Numbered from the stretch's first letter, positions 45,561-58,812 are shown. The stretch: DNA of 64,000 nucleotides from Pseudisothecium myosuroides (GCA_951799445.1 OX637289.1:6353321-6417320); one strand, 5' to 3'. Notes: generated by a model from the sequence alone, not told the origin. Made by a program: numbers and translations.

Positions 45561-48500
45561 GACAGATGTCGATTACTTGGTATCATGCTATTAATGTCAC
45601 CATCTTTACGGATCAAGGTATGTGGACCTATAATCATTACTAATTATAACTGAACATAGTTCCTATTGTTAAACCTAAATTATTTTTATTGGATCTTATT
45701 GACAACTCGAAGAGGATTCTAAAGCATTTTAGCACACATTATTTAGACATTGTAGGAATAAGTTATGAGCTTTAGAAGTACAGTGAACCCTGAAGTGCTC
45801 TGATGTCCATGTTTTGGACGATGAACGGAGGGTTTCAAGGCACTATGTAGTCCAACTAACTTCTCATTCATCAAATGTATTATCTGAATCTCAAAAAGAC
45901 AACCTTCTTTAATAACCACATTCATAAAATTCCAATAAATGATATTTTTGTACAAAGATATAAGCAAAAATGTGCAAAAATTCAAAAAAGGAATTGAGGC
46001 GTTTAGGGTTTAAACTTCCCTTAGTGCATGGGGAGTATTCCGTAGTTATTAGTTGTATGCTCATAGAGAACCTCAAGTGTCAGAGGCTAATTAATTGAAC
46101 ATACTCGTGTTGTAGAGTAATTGTGTTAGATTGGTTGCTAAGCTAAGGAAATCAATGATGTTTGACATAATGAATTCCATTGTTGGTTTGTATAGTGGAC
46201 ACTATGCACATAAGGAATATGCAAATAGAGAATTTGCATTATGAGAGGTTTCATTGTATTCTCTTTAGGTGTACTAAAAAATACCAACAAAGTTCTCATA
46301 GACTCTCACGTTTTGATTGTGTTCATCTTGTGTAATTAATATCTACATTTTTGCGATGCTATTTGATCCAAATGTAGATGTCACATTTTGGGCAATGTTG
46401 ATTATGGGTACAATATATACCTTTTGGGAACTTTTTATTAATTTTTGAGTATGCATAGGAGCCTATTGGCTGTCATACTTACAATATTTTGTGAAGCAAA
46501 GCAACTAAAGGCATTTTGAATAATGAAGACAAGGTTGTCCATGTACCATTTATCTATGCAAACCCCATAACTTCAAAGTTATATAAATGATTTGAATATA
46601 GCTCGTATTTTCTCGCATTTTTTCATCCATGGAGGTTTAAGATGCTAGCTATTTGAACTATGTTAATTTTATCAAAGATGTATGAGGTTACCAATGGATT
46701 ATTTAACCCTAAATGTGTATTTTTTAAATTCTATTTAAGTATCAAAATTTGTTTAAGAACTTTTGGAATTTCTATATCTTTAAAGTCAAGAATCTTCAAT
46801 TGTTTGTCTTTTGTTGAGTGGAATAAAATAATATCCTAATTAAAGCTCATCTGATTTAGTTATGTTTATAAAAGCTTACTCAAGATTGTAAATTGTCTTT
46901 GAAATTTATTTATTGCCTACTAACAATATTATTTTTAAAAGTAAAATGGGATTTTTGGAATCTTTATAGATTCCTTGTTTGATTCCACCTTAAAATATTC
47001 TATATAAGATGTACTTTACAAATATTATATAACTCAAGGGATATTTTTGAAGGAATTTATAATTTTTGGTTTCAAATTTTAATTCAAATTATTGCTTAGT
47101 ATAGTAGTAGATCTAATCAAATGGATATGATCTATGCATCCTATTTTTTAATTTTTGTTTAAGAACCATCATTTAAATCATTATTTCAAATAATATTTTA
47201 TAATATATCTTTATTAATTTTAGAAACCTAGACTATACTCATGGTTTATAGTGACCCTTTTAGGACCCAATTAAGCGGTGGTTTTGGTTAGAACAAGAAT
47301 ATCAAAGTAGTTTGTTTTAAATCGCTAATTTTAAAAGAAATTTAGATAGATGTGCACAATTCCATAGTATAATATAGAAGAGTTTATGATGGACATGTCA
47401 TGTTAAAATATGATCATGATCTATCATGGGCATAGAAACAAAACTTTGATTAAATTGAGCATATAAATAAATCTTATCTATAATGTATGAAAAAGAATGA
47501 AATACAATGTGCCAACATAGTTACAAAGTGAATAAGACAAAGATGAGACTTTTTGGATTATGAACACGTGGTGGTAATGTTGCCAAAGTGAAAAGAACGA
47601 CATACAAATAAATATAATACTCCAAGAAATACAAGTAACATATAGGAAACAACTAGATTTTAGATATATAGAATCTTTTATTGGAAATGCCTCCAAGTTC
47701 TTAAATATGGTATTTTTCATTTATCAAAGCTTAAATCAACATAGGTGTAGGCTACAAACACCACATTGGAAGCAAATGAATAGGAAAATTTCATAAAACC
47801 CTACAAAGACTTTGATTGAATACCAAATTCTCTTGTAAAAAGATTGGGAGACCATATTTATTTGGGGAGACTTACACACCATATTTTTTTTGCTATAGTA
47901 GCAAGCCAAATAGAGAAATAAACAATCTTTTGTTGTTGATTCTTTCCAAATGTTCCTCACTACTTGTTCCATTAGGTGCACATGCTTGGGCACAAGTGAT
48001 CTCATTCATAGCATCTCACATCTTTTGCGTTTTTTTCAAATATACAATCTCTGCACACCTAGGTTTGTATTTAGCGTTGTAGAAAAAGACATTGTCATTG
48101 AGAAGCTATGAATGAGATCTGCTACCTCAAGTGAGCTATCTAATCTTAGCATGTATTACAAAAATCAATCCAATAATTCTAGTAGGATGCACCCAATTCC
48201 AGAAGTCACTAAGGTACAAATTTGTGAACAAAACAATAGTTTTAAAATCAGGCCAACTTTTTGCAACATCCTTTGTACATTTGAAAAAAGAGAAATTATG
48301 AAAGGATAAACCATAAACCAACAATTGAACCCTAACATGAAACAATGAATTAATATGGAAACTTATAGTTGCATCTCAATGCCAAAGGATGAAGTGTTGC
48401 ACTTACATTGTCAAGGTCGAGTTGGCGCCTTATATATGCATGTTGAACTTGTTCAATAGCTCCATAGCTCTCCCCCTAAGGCTCATCCTCAAATCAACCA

Positions 48501-48760
48501 CCCTACATTTACATGACCCACAAATGCTTGTTTCATTGTATTTTGCAACATCTTAACTATTGCTCCCTTGTTTTCTTTGACTTTAGAGATATCCAATTGT
48601 TGATCTCAACCTTGAGTGGAACATAACCCCCTTCCTCATCTATCCAATTTTGTGAAGACACAACCTAAATTGAACTACGTGACCTCATCTCTCACCATGA
48701 TCACCCGACTTAACTTAAAATTCAAATCTTCACAATTCTATTTTTGGCAGTTAACCACCA
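45561..48760. other. gene-free AT-rich DNA
   Basis: No coding sequence, RNA gene or recognisable transposon domain was seen on either strand. Open frames are below 90 residues and of random composition. Confidence 0.5.
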
Positions 48761-48764
48761 AGCT

Positions 48765-49100
48765 TAGCAAATGGCTCAATTCTACTATTGGTCATTGAAC
48801 TTGAGAATCATGCTCTCAAGCACAATGACTCTTAACCTTGTAAGGACAGACTGGTCTCTGCGGAAATCATCCTTTCTAATATTGTAGTGATCAATGGCTT
48901 AAAAAAAATAGGAAAGCACTCATTGGAAGTCAAATTATTGTAGAAGACCTTCCCTTTTTCACAACATAATTCCGAGGATGAATAGTTGCACTTTTGTCAA
49001 TATGTTTCCAACTTATCAAAGAACCACCTCTGAGCAAGTGGCTCAATTTCACTATTGGTCATTGAACATGAGAATCATGCTCTCAAACACAATGACTCTT
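48765..49100 (+). repeat. diverged direct repeat (~65 bp)
   Basis: TGGCTCAATTCTACTATTGG, then TCATTGAACTTGAGAATCAT (48771 onward), recurs at 49039 as TGGCTCAATTTCACTATTGG and TCATTGAACATGAGAATCAT. The spacing is about 268 bases. Phrases just before each unit (TTAACCACCAAGCTTAGCAA and AGAACCACCTCTGAGCAAG) suggest a longer diverged unit. Confidence 0.6.
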
Positions 49101-49590
49101 TTAAGTGCCACCATTAATTGTCATGAAATTGTGTCCTGCACATGTCCTGTTTCACTGCACTCATCTCCCTATAAAAACTCTAGACCTAATAACTTACTGG
49201 TGTTCTCATCGCCAAATTGTCAATCCCATGAGCCACTGCACCCTTCGCCCTCCAAATATATACCTTTTGTGGGAGGGCACACAGGACTTTAGTGTTGATC
49301 TACAGTGCAAAAAAAAATGCTGCCCATTGCTAAACTTTGAATTGGCTTAATTTGTTGCATGAAAATCCCACATTTATATCAAAATTGTAGGAAGTGAAGA
49401 AAGGGCCACAAAAATGGGGGCTTTTTCATGAGAGGCCTTGGGCGTCTCACTTTGTTTATATGGCGCTTTTAGTTTCAGATCAGGCCGGTGCTTGGTTGCT
49501 TGTTTGGTCTGTTGCTGCTGGCTCCGTAAAAATTTAGAAAAGAGCGTAAAACTTTGAAAGCAAAATATCTCCGCCGGGGACTCTGTCCTT

Positions 49591-49843
49591 ACACTAAATA
49601 GTGAAATTAGGTTGCCCCACACTAATTTCTTGACATTCTACACTATATAAATATGTATTGTTTCTTTACAAGAATTTACTACTTTTTTGAATTAAAAATT
49701 TATGCATGTGGGACTCATGAACCTCTATGTGTACAAACAGAAAAAACAGTAAACATATTTGTTGATTGGTTGGCTTGTAAAGTCATTTTCTTGAAGTAAG
49801 GCAACCTAATTGTTAAGGCAACCTAATTTCACTATTTAGTGTA
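49591..49843. mobile_element. MITE-like inverted-repeat element, about 253 bp
   Basis: ACACTAAATAGTGAAATTAG plus GTTGCC (49591-49616) is exactly inverted at 49818-49843, a 26-bp terminal repeat. The inner right end carries a second partial GGCAACCTAATT. No target duplication is obvious. No coding capacity. Confidence 0.65.
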
Positions 49844-50890
49844 GGTTCAATATAGATAGGAGGCTCAGAAATGGAGCATCTAAGGGCTGGTCTACTTTTT
49901 TCATGTATTTCCTTGGGTGGGAATTTTTTTAGCTCATTTTTCAGACACGAAGAAATTGATGAGGAATTTAACCCAAGTGGTTTCGTATTTTTTTGAGCAT
50001 TTTTGAATTACTTATGAATTTTCAAATGAGTTGGGTTGTAGGTCCCTATTTATGACCCTAGGTCTTTCATAAACCGTTCACTTGCAATTCTAAAGGAGAT
50101 TGGCGAAAGCAAAGACAATGATTGGCTCTTGCAATTAATAATATTTTTTTCCTTGATTCATTCAATGACTATAGAGGTCAATTTTAAAACCGCCTCATCT
50201 CCATTTCACAGCCATTTATAGGGACGGTTCTTAATGCCTATTCCATTTTAGAGCCTCCTACCCCTTACTCTTTCCCCCTACAATGGAAATGGTCCACGTG
50301 TTTCAAAAAAAGAAGAGAGGGACACAAACACAAGCGCCCTAAACCTAACTTACAGATCATCTATTCCAAAATGCGTAACTGTTAAAAGTCTTATCATACC
50401 GTACTTGATCCATTACACTGAAGATTGCCTGAATTCTGAAATTCTCTTGAGTTTTCAATATTGACAAGAAAGGCAGTTGAGATCAGTAAAAGTAATCTTT
50501 TTTTCTCCAGAAATTTTCCATTTCTATGAAAAATGTGGATGAAGTTGCCAAATTTTTACACTTGTGTTGTAAGCTTACCGTGTGTGGAGCTTCAGTTAAG
50601 TTATCACCTCCGAATCTCCGATGTCGCAGCGCCGATTCATTGCGGCTCCGCCCGCTCCGTGTTGCAAGCCTTTGCTTCCTCGCCCAAACCCAAAACTGTT
50701 TCCGTTTCGTAAGGTGACTGCTTGCCAATTTGCGATTTTCCCGACGTGATTTGGTGGTGACTCGATTCTTTTCTTTTCTTTTCGTCCTTGGGGAGGGGAT
50801 TAGAGTTTCGGGGTCGGTGCTAATTTGCGACTGGGACGGAGGGAGGCTTTTGTTTCGAATGCGTGAGAGGTGGTGAGGAGGAGCGGTAGT
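49844..50890. other. intergenic DNA and upstream region of the AAA ATPase pseudogene
   Basis: No gene is seen. At 50510-50545 CCAGAAATTTTCCATTTCTA followed by AATGTGGATGAA resembles 19722-19745. This phrase is therefore an interspersed repeat and not unique to the duplicons. GC rises from about 50600, as in a 5'UTR. Confidence 0.45.
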
Positions 50891-53198
50891 ATGATAGGGT
50901 TTTTCAGGATGGGGGCGGGGCAGAGGGCGGCGTCAGAAGGGCAGGAATTGTTTCTGTACGCCGTGGGTGCGGCGTGGCGTTGCTTGGTGTTGTTCGTCGG
51001 GCTACACTACCTGGACCCACCCTAATCGAGCTCAAATCAAGAAAGCGCAGGAGCAGAAGAAGGAGATTGCCAAGCGGCTGGGGCGTCCTCTGATTCAGAT
51101 TAATAGTTATGAGGTACGAATGCAGGAATTTCAAGAAAAAGAGTCGTGCCGAAAGATTTGGAGCGTCTGTATGATAGGGACTTTTGATAATTAGGTTAAA
51201 GACAGAGTTTCACTGAAATGTTTTTTTTTTCAAGAAGCGAATTCTGGTATGAACTTTAGGTTTATTGAAGATTCGTTGATGCAAGAAGAGCTGCCACATA
51301 ATTCTAGCTGCGGGTATCGTGCACTGCTTGGAGTTTCTAATTGGCTAGGTCCTTCGTTTTGAAGTCTTTCTGTTTCGGTTAATCGCAATCACTTTAAAAG
51401 AATTCTCTTTTCACCTACGGAGTTGGCGCTCAAGTAGGGATACGCTCGTGGTGTGCAGCGGAGGTCATAAGTTGAATTATACAATTTCTTGCAGGACAAC
51501 CCGCAAGTTCCTTCTTGGGAACGCTGCTGATCTGAGTACTTCCATTTATCAACCTTACTCATGTTTACAGAAGGATATTGACATTTTTGTGGGTTTTCGT
51601 TTTGGTGTTTCCTCGTGGATGATAGCCTTAGTGCTCAGTATTTTGCGCTTAGGTCGTTGTGCTGATTAGATTTAGCGTCAGTAAATTACAGAAAATTGGA
51701 AATATGCACAAGGAGTTTCTCAAAACGCTTGAAGTTAGGGGCGCTGTGCTGGGTGACTCTATCGGACTTAGTAGGGCTTTGCTGAACCATATACTCTACG
51801 TCTTGGAGGCGGAGGGTGATTGGATTTTATCTTTGGTTTGGTTTACATCATTAGCAGCCAATTTCGAGTCTTTTAAAAAGAGTATCTTGTGGAAGAGAAA
51901 ACAGGAGTACTTGAGAGTTTATTTGGGTTGGCTTGGAAGCAAGTCTTTTTTAACAAGGTGAGATTGTGATTTTCAGGACATGATAGCATGTGATGTTATC
52001 AACCCAGAAGACATCGATGTGACTTTCAGTTCCATTGGAGGGCTTGAATATGTGAAGAAATCACTTCATGAATTGGTGATTCTACCTCTGCAGCGGCCTG
52101 ACCTTTTTTCACACGTCAAGCTTTTACGTCTACAGAAGGGTGTTCTTCTATTCGGTCCACCTGGCACAGGAAACACTTCTGGCGAAGGCTATTGCTAAGG
52201 AGTCGGGTGCAGTTTTTATCAATGTCCGCATTGCAAATTTGATGAGCAGGTGGTTTGGTGATGCTCAGAAACTAGGTACGTTTCTTGATGTGGAATTGTA
52301 CCTTCTTGAACGGGTCGGTGATGCTGTAAGATTTTGTTAATGCTTCCACGGCCGTCTACCGTAGATTTCATTTTGTGTCTGTTCCAACTCTATCTTGATG
52401 TTTGGGTATCTAGACTGGAGAACCTAACTGACAGTACTTTGTTTCTTTGCAGTTACCGCAGTTTTTACGTCAGCTTACAAACTGCAGCCCTCGATCATAT
52501 TCATTGACTAGGTTGACAGCTTTTAGGGCAACGTCTCCAGACTGAGCATGAAGCCCTCACAAACATGAAGACGGAGTTTATGACTCTTTGGGATGGATTT
52601 ACCACAGATCGTAAGATTCTCACTTCACTTAGCCTGTGAAGTTTGCCGATCACTTTTTCTTCGAGTGAAGTAAGTACTTGCGTTATTTAATACCAGACCA
52701 GAACTGTCAATTGCACAATCGTTTTAACGCAGCTTATGTAATTTTCAGAAAATGCCCGAGTGATGGTTTGGCTGCGACGAAAAGGCCTTGGGAACTCGAT
52801 GAAGCGATTCTAAGGCGCCTTCCTAGGGCCTTTGAAGTGGGCATGCGCGACAGGAAACAGCGCAGCAGCATTTGAGAGTTATTCTCAAGGATGAGAATTA
52901 CGAAGACGGTGTAGACATCGACCAACTTGCTGCTTTAACCGAGGGTTACAGTGGGTCGGACTTGACGGAATTGTGTAAAGAAGCGGCTTACATGCCCATT
53001 CGAGATCTGTTGGATGAAGAGAGAGTGCCCGCTGACGGCGTTGCTGAAGCCAAAGATCCTCGGCCTCTCAAGCAATCTGATTTTCTGAGCGTACTGTCCA
53101 CTGCGAGGACTTCAAAGACTGCCGCTTATGAGTATCAGCACAATCGGTTGAGCGCTATGGGTGGATCCCTGATGATGAGCCTGTCGACACGTCAGTGA
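50891..53198 (+). pseudogene. pseudogene of an Msp1/ATAD1-type AAA ATPase, introns retained
   Basis: Functional relatives are membrane-anchored AAA ATPases that extract mislocalised tail-anchored proteins from the mitochondrial outer membrane. Exons are about 50891-51113, 51977-52275, 52452-52610 and 52749-53198, all with usable GT/AG borders. Recognisable parts in order are a membrane-anchor stretch (AVGAAWRCLVLFVGLHYLDP), EIAKRLGRPLIQ, SIGGLEYVKKSL, Walker A GPPGTG, MSRWFGDAQKL, KLQPSIIFID, NMKTEF-TLWDGFTTD, RPWELDEAILRRLPRAFEVG and LTEGYSGSDLTELCKEAAY. Breaks seen are single-base frameshifts near 51020, 52165, 52528, 52767 and 52873, and a TAG at 52506-52508. The loss at 52165 hits the Walker A Lys codon and the TAG replaces the Walker B Glu. 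The neighbouring genes are intact, so decay is likelier than sequencing error. Confidence 0.88.
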
Positions 53199-54762
53199 CC
53201 GACTTTCTCAAACTTCTGGCTGCCTTCGGTGCTGCTTATAGTGCTGCCAACAGTGCTGCTAATAACAGTCGGTGAAGATTGTGGATGGTTGGTTGGAAGA
53301 TGCCATTGGATAGCCAAATGCAGATGAAACATCCTTGCAGCTTGTTCCGTATTTTGCTGAAACAAGCTGTATATTGAGGGTGCTTTGGCCCTGTGTGAGT
53401 TGCAATCAGATGTATGATGAGGGTCATTTTTCCACAAATAGTGTAAGTCTTTAACCTTTGGGGAAGCCAAGGTAGTCTCTTTGGATTGCGAACCTGTATC
53501 TAGTTTTCAGTCTCGACGAATTTCTCTTCGCTTTACATGAAGTCTCGTTCTATAGCTGGGTGTTAGAAATATGCATGGATGAGGATTGACGTTCCTACTT
53601 AGTTCAGCAGCTGAAATCTGGTTATTCACCTGAATTCGGAAACATTCATCATCCTTGGCTCCCGTATTTGTGTACCAGCGTTCGTATTCCAATGTATTCC
53701 GTTTAAAACTGGTAAATGCTTAAGCTTGGTGCATTACTTTGCACCACTACATTCTTGATGGAGCACCAAACTTGCTGGCATGGATTGACGTCATGATATT
53801 GTTGATTGAGCTTCCCTTGATCGGGGTTGTGGACCTTTCTTTTGCAGCACTCAGATTGGCAAAGTAACTCCCAATCTTTGTGTGCAGGAATAGTTAGTTA
53901 TAGAAGAATATTTTGGACTAAACACGAAAATAGATTGTTCCCACCCAAGTTGCCCCAACCCATATGTCTAACAACCATCTCCGAGCTCAGCCCTGGTTAT
54001 GTAGTCAATTTAGGAGAACATTGTTGTCATCCTTTTCAGACATTTTAATGCTGCGCCATCCTAATTTTCCAGTTCCCACCACTGCCTTGGTCGTGGTAAC
54101 ATTCTCGACTGTGAACACTTATACTCGCCTAATAAATCTTCTGTAGGGTGGATTTCCTGGACGGTCTGTCTAGTGTTTCTCGCACAGCAGGGGATAATCG
54201 TTTGGCGGATATGGACATATCCCGACACATTGCAAATTTCTTCTAATGACATTCTGTAATAGTATAATTACTTTCAAGTTACAGTTGGTTTTCATTTCAT
54301 TTGAAATTCGTAATTCGACGACACATGGTGTGACAAATGAGATCTTGCAAAGAACGACAATATATAGAACTGTCCCGACGACTCCGATGTGATAAAAATT
54401 GTGAACAATGCGTTCGAAGAATAGTGTTACACTTTAGTAATCTTTGACTTGGCTCATCGTGGATGGTACCTCGAATCTAAACCTCATGCGGATCCTCGAT
54501 CTCGCCCTTCTCCGATGTCCATTGCTGGCACATTGAACTGGGCTCTGATCGATCTGGGATCGACTATTTACAAATGGATGGGTCTGCTCATCTATCTCAA
54601 ACTGCAACGGCTCTAGAATCAATCAAGCTTCCGTGCAAGCAAGAAGCCTGAAAGGAATTGAATGAAACCTCAATAAGCTAACGCCATCGACTCAACCTGA
54701 ACTCACTTGGAGCGACATATTTCTTGAATTTTGTCGATCGATCCTGTGCTAACTAAAGCCCC
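53199..54762. other. intergenic region between two convergent 3' ends
   Basis: It holds the 3' flanks of the AAA pseudogene and of PAL. No conserved coding sequence was recognised. Confidence 0.5.
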
Positions 54763-56979
54763 TCAGAGCTGTTGGGGGAAGGGTCCTGGAGCGCCATTCC
54801 ATCCTTCCACGCAGCGCAGCAGCGGCTGGATGAGCAGCCCCTCCGACATGGCCTCGAACACCTTCTGAATCTCCGTGCCAGGGGACACCGTGCGCAAGCC
54901 CGACAGGAGCTGCGTGCCCAGCTCCGCACGGACGAACTGGTACAGCGGGAACGTCCTGCACTCATGGATGCGGTTGGGCACCGCGGACAAGCCCTTGTTG
55001 TCGTACGCATCGCGCACCGCGGGCACCACCGCGCGCAGACGCTCCTGCACCTCGGCCTCGAAGGCGGGGATCTGCTGAAACACCGCGCTCGACGCTTCCT
55101 TGGAAAGCTTCAGGGCGTGGCCGACCAGCACGGCGCGCAGCTTCTCCATGAGCGGGTACGTCTCGGAGGCCGCGTCGTCGACGTAGCTGAACACCGGCTG
55201 CCGTTCCACCACCAGCAGCAGATCCTTCTCGCAGAAGCGCGACGGAAGGAGGGTGCCATCTCGGCTCATGAACAGCGTCTTCTTGGCCGCCTGCGCGACC
55301 ACCTGCTTGACGGCGCTCTGCATGGTCTCCTCCACATGGCGCAGGTCGATGGCCTGACAGAGCCCCACCAGGAAGGTCGAGCTCATGAGCTTCAGGATCT
55401 CCACGGCTTCCTCGGTTTTGCGAGCCGACACCAAGCCGAGCGAGTTGACGTCCTGGTTGTGCTGCTCCGCGCTCTGTACGTGCGTAGTGACGGGGTTGGC
55501 CAGGTAGTTGAGCTCCGACAGGTACGACGCCATGGCGATCTCTGCGCCCTTCATCCCATAGTCCAGGCTGGGGTTGGGCCCCCCGCTCAAATTGGAAGGC
55601 AGCCCGTTGTTGTAGTAATCGTTGACCAGCTCGGAGAACTGCGCGAACATGAGCTTACCCATGGCGGCCACGGCCAGGCGCATGTTGTCCATGGACACGC
55701 CGATGGGCGTTCCCTGGAAGTTGCCGCCGTGAAGTGCGATGCCCCGCGCGGCGTCGATGATGGGGTTGTCGTTCACGGAGTTGATCTCACGCTCGATGGC
55801 GTGCGTGGCGGTGCGGATGACCTCGATCTGGGGGCCCAGCCATTGCGGGGAGGTGCGCAACGCATACCGGTCCTGCTTGGGCTTCTTCAGAGGGTCCGTC
55901 TCGTTCAGCTTGGCCGCGGCCTTCATGAAGTCACTGCCCTCCAGCAGCCACTCCATCACGGCTGCCGCCTCCATCTGGCCCGGGTGGTGCTTCAGCTTGT
56001 GCGTCAGCGGGTCGGCGAACTCGGGCTTGCCCTGCATCACTTCGCAGAACAGTGCCGAAAGCACCTCCGCCAGCAGCGCCAGGAGGTTGGCGTCGAAGCA
56101 CACGGTGGACGCCAAAGCCGAGCCCACTGCGGTGCCGTTCACCAGCGCCAGACCCTCCTTGGGCTGCAGCTCGAACGGCTTCTCCACGCCCGCCATCCGC
56201 AGCGCCTCCAGCGCGGACACCTCCCGTCCGTCGTCAGTGACCGCCCTGGAATTTGGGCGGGCCGTGAGCAGACCCGCGATGTACGACAGAGGCACCAAGT
56301 CTCCGGAGGCCGTGACGGTCCCTCGCAGCGGCAGCTTGGGCGTGACGTGCGCGTTCAGCAGCTTCTCCATGGCCTCGAGAATCTCCCAGCGGATGCCGGA
56401 GTATCCCTGCATCAGCGTGTTGGTGCGCACCAGCATGGCGGCGCGCGTAGTGGCGGCGGGCAGGCTGTGGCCCTTCACCAGCACGCCGGCGTTGAGGAAG
56501 CGGATGAGCTCGCGCTGGAGCTCCACGCCCTGCTGCGTGCGTCGGTGCGAGGTGGCGCCAAATCCCGTGGTCACGCCGTAGATGTCTCCGCCATTCATGA
56601 TTTTGTTGAGCACCCAGTTGGAGGACTCGTCCACACGGGCCTTGGCGTTGGCAGCGTCCAGCACCACGTTCACGGCGGGTCTGCGCGCGACGGCAGTGAC
56701 TTGGCCCACGGTGAGGTTCACGCCCTCGATGGCGACCTCCGTGGACTCGAAGTAGGTGGCCACCATCTGCTTGATCTCGTCGAGGTGGTTGCCCTGCAGC
56801 TTGGCCGCGGTCTTGGCCCAGTTGAGAGGATCCGCGGAGACTTCCTTGGGTGCCGATTGCTGGTGTGCGGCGCCGTTGCAGTAGTTCAAGGCCTGCTGAT
56901 CCGCGAGCTTCTGCTTCTTCATGTAGAGAGCATCGGTGGTGTCGTCCATGGTGGTCGCCATCATGGCTGGTGGCGCCAT
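54763..56979 (-). CDS. PAL: phenylalanine ammonia-lyase, intronless
   Basis: The enzyme deaminates L-phenylalanine to trans-cinnamate, the entry step of phenylpropanoid synthesis; it acts as a cytosolic tetramer. A single uninterrupted frame encodes 738 residues, near the usual plant length. The Ala224-Ser225-Gly226 triad that forms the MIO cofactor lies in [17 protein letters not shown]. The catalytic loop Tyr134 lies in [11 protein letters not shown]. Further family blocks are [37 protein letters not shown] and [23 protein letters not shown] at 161-165 (Phe, not His) points to phenylalanine preference. The coding sequence is much more GC-rich, especially at third positions, than its surroundings. 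The two-Met start region ([13 protein letters not shown]) leaves the exact start slightly open; the first ATG is used. Confidence 0.98.
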   Translation of the reverse strand: MAPPAMMATTMDDTTDALYMKKQKLADQQALNYCNGAAHQQSAPKEVSADPLNWAKTAAKLQGNHLDEIKQMVATYFESTEVAIEGVNLTVGQVTAVARRPAVNVVLDAANAKARVDESSNWVLNKIMNGGDIYGVTTGFGATSHRRTQQGVELQRELIRFLNAGVLVKGHSLPAATTRAAMLVRTNTLMQGYSGIRWEILEAMEKLLNAHVTPKLPLRGTVTASGDLVPLSYIAGLLTARPNSRAVTDDGREVSALEALRMAGVEKPFELQPKEGLALVNGTAVGSALASTVCFDANLLALLAEVLSALFCEVMQGKPEFADPLTHKLKHHPGQMEAAAVMEWLLEGSDFMKAAAKLNETDPLKKPKQDRYALRTSPQWLGPQIEVIRTATHAIEREINSVNDNPIIDAARGIALHGGNFQGTPIGVSMDNMRLAVAAMGKLMFAQFSELVNDYYNNGLPSNLSGGPNPSLDYGMKGAEIAMASYLSELNYLANPVTTHVQSAEQHNQDVNSLGLVSARKTEEAVEILKLMSSTFLVGLCQAIDLRHVEETMQSAVKQVVAQAAKKTLFMSRDGTLLPSRFCEKDLLLVVERQPVFSYVDDAASETYPLMEKLRAVLVGHALKLSKEASSAVFQQIPAFEAEVQERLRAVVPAVRDAYDNKGLSAVPNRIHECRTFPLYQFVRAELGTQLLSGLRTVSPGTEIQKVFEAMSEGLLIQPLLRCVEGWNGAPGPFPQQL

Positions 56980-57900
56980 CGAGTTAAATTAAAACCTTCG
57001 GAAATATTAATGCCCTGAAGTGATCGATGTCGATCTGGCTGATTATAGCTAGCCGGCTTACTCCCTCAATTCCTGATCTAACTTCCAAAGGTCAATCGAT
57101 TGCTATCCCCGAAGACTTCAACCGATCTAGACTCGATCGGTAACAGACGAATTCCGATCGAAGTTCTTCAAACTGTGTTCTGAACGGACGATGACAATGG
57201 CTATGTACGGTCGAGATGGTCTCTAACCTTGAATCTGTGTACAGACTGGAATTCGCACAACTATGTAGCTGCTCTCGCAAAGATGAAAAACTTCAGGATC
57301 TAGATGGTTGTTCAGGTAGTCCTGTGAGTATGTATTTCTAGTTGATGCGATCTATGTTGAACACTCGTCAGGAAGGCTAGCTGGAGCTGAATTCTTGAGC
57401 TTAGACTTCCAAGGTTGGCATTTATAGTGGATGAGAAGCCCAGGTGCTCTACAGTTCTCGAGTATTATTGGGTGCCTTTGACCAGAGTGTATTTGATCCG
57501 CTTGCTCTCGACGCGTGGAGTCCATGGCGAAGTCACGTTCCCCTGTGGCATGCCAACTCGGAGCTCCACCTTTTGACCTCCTCGTTGACCTCGAACGCTT
57601 TGAAAGGGGAGCAGGCCGTGTTGCCTTTGTGTCTGAGGGACTGCGAATTTGTTGAAATCTGAAGAACTGTTGAAACCAAAGTTGCTAAAGTTGGAGCTTT
57701 GTTTGAGCTTGACCTCACTTGGGTATGCGCGTGGAATTTAAATAGTTGGCTGAGTGATCGATTCGGCTCAGTCAATTCCTGGTACCGAAAGGGCGAAAGG
57801 AGCCTGATAAGGTCGTGGATGTTGCGATATTCCTCTCAGTTTGTAGGAATTACTGTTGTTAGTCTTTTCTTTTGGAGAATGTGATTGACTTAAATGCAAC
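56980..57900 (-). promoter_or_regulatory. PAL upstream region
   Basis: Mixed-composition DNA between PAL and the AT-rich block to the right. No other gene is visible. It should contain the PAL leader and promoter. Confidence 0.4.
57420..57427 (-). promoter_or_regulatory. candidate TATA box for PAL
   Basis: On the minus strand CTATAAAT lies about 440 bases upstream of the start codon, which would give a leader of roughly 400 bases. It is the best TATA-like match in the upstream kilobase. The assignment is by motif only. Confidence 0.4.
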
Positions 57901-58299
57901 TACTAGTGTGGTTTTTTTTTAATGCAGTGGGTTTCCCATTTGTTAAAAATAAAAATAAATAAAAAATGCAACTAGTGTGCCTGTGTAGTTGCCACAATCA
58001 AAACAAAAGAAAAAGTAATTTTCTAAATTTTAACTCATAAAAACTTTGAAATTCAATAACTTTCACATCCTAGGTGGGTCATTACAAGAAAGACTGTTCA
58101 AAAAGCGTAGCGTTTTCCATGTGCAATACTCATTTTTTCTTTTGGGAAGGCTTTATAACTAGAAAATCAATTTTAAAAAATGTGAAAAATATGTTTAATG
58201 TATACAACTTTAAAAGAAAGTACCCTAGGAAAGAAAAGCATAGAAAAATTCTCTAAGTAGGAGAACTAGAAAAGTGCAAAATCTCAAAAAAATGGATAC

Positions 58300-58812
58300 T
58301 TGCATTGTAATTACACATTTTAATTTGTAAAAAATAGAATTTTTTTATTTAAAAACAACGAAAAATTGGCCATTTGGGAATAGTTCATAGTGATGAGATT
58401 TCACCAAATATTGATCTTAGAACCATCTTCATTGTTCAAAAATTGTGCGCAATGGGAGTGCTATTTGCACTCATCAGGAAGACACAAAATAATATATTTT
58501 TATATTTTCATTAGTAGGAACATGCTTTTCTACTATGCAAATAGACCATAAAAATTTCAACTCTAGATCATTAAATTTGGGGACTCCTAACATAGTAAAA
58601 AACCCTAAATTTTACATTGTAACAAATTTTAAAAAATGATTTTTATTAATTTCTAGAAAATAAGGGATCTAATTACCATCAAGTTAGGTATCTCCAATAA
58701 AGATTTCATGTTCATTGGACTTTTGCTTCAAAAGCTATAACAGATGACAAGAGAGTCACTAGCTCCGTGATTAGTAAATAGGACCGGTCTTTCTTGCAAT
58801 GACCCAGGTCCG
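58300..58812 (+). repeat. diverged direct repeat, unit 1 (partner 59780-60310)
   Basis: Shared phrases in order are ACATTTTAATTTGTAAAAAA, AAAAATTGGCCATTTGGGA, GATCTTAGAACCATCTTCA, GTAGGAACATGC and AGACCATAAAAATTTCAACT. In the partner they read ACATTTTAGTTCGTAAAAAA, AAAAATTGGCCATTTGGGA, GATCTTGAAACCATCTTTA, GAGGAACATGC and AGACGACTAAAATTTCAGCT. The first phrase also occurs in the foldback elements, and the unit ends TCTTGCAATGACCC, like their termini. It is probably old foldback-related sequence. Confidence 0.6.

Noticed and set aside
55739..56581. 280-codon plus-strand frame
   Set aside because: Another shadow of PAL; no domain or start context.
54772..57018. 748-codon open frame on the plus strand
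   Set aside because: It lies exactly opposite PAL. The GC-rich third positions of PAL remove stops from the opposite strand. The translation is low-complexity His/Arg/Gly-rich with no family resemblance.
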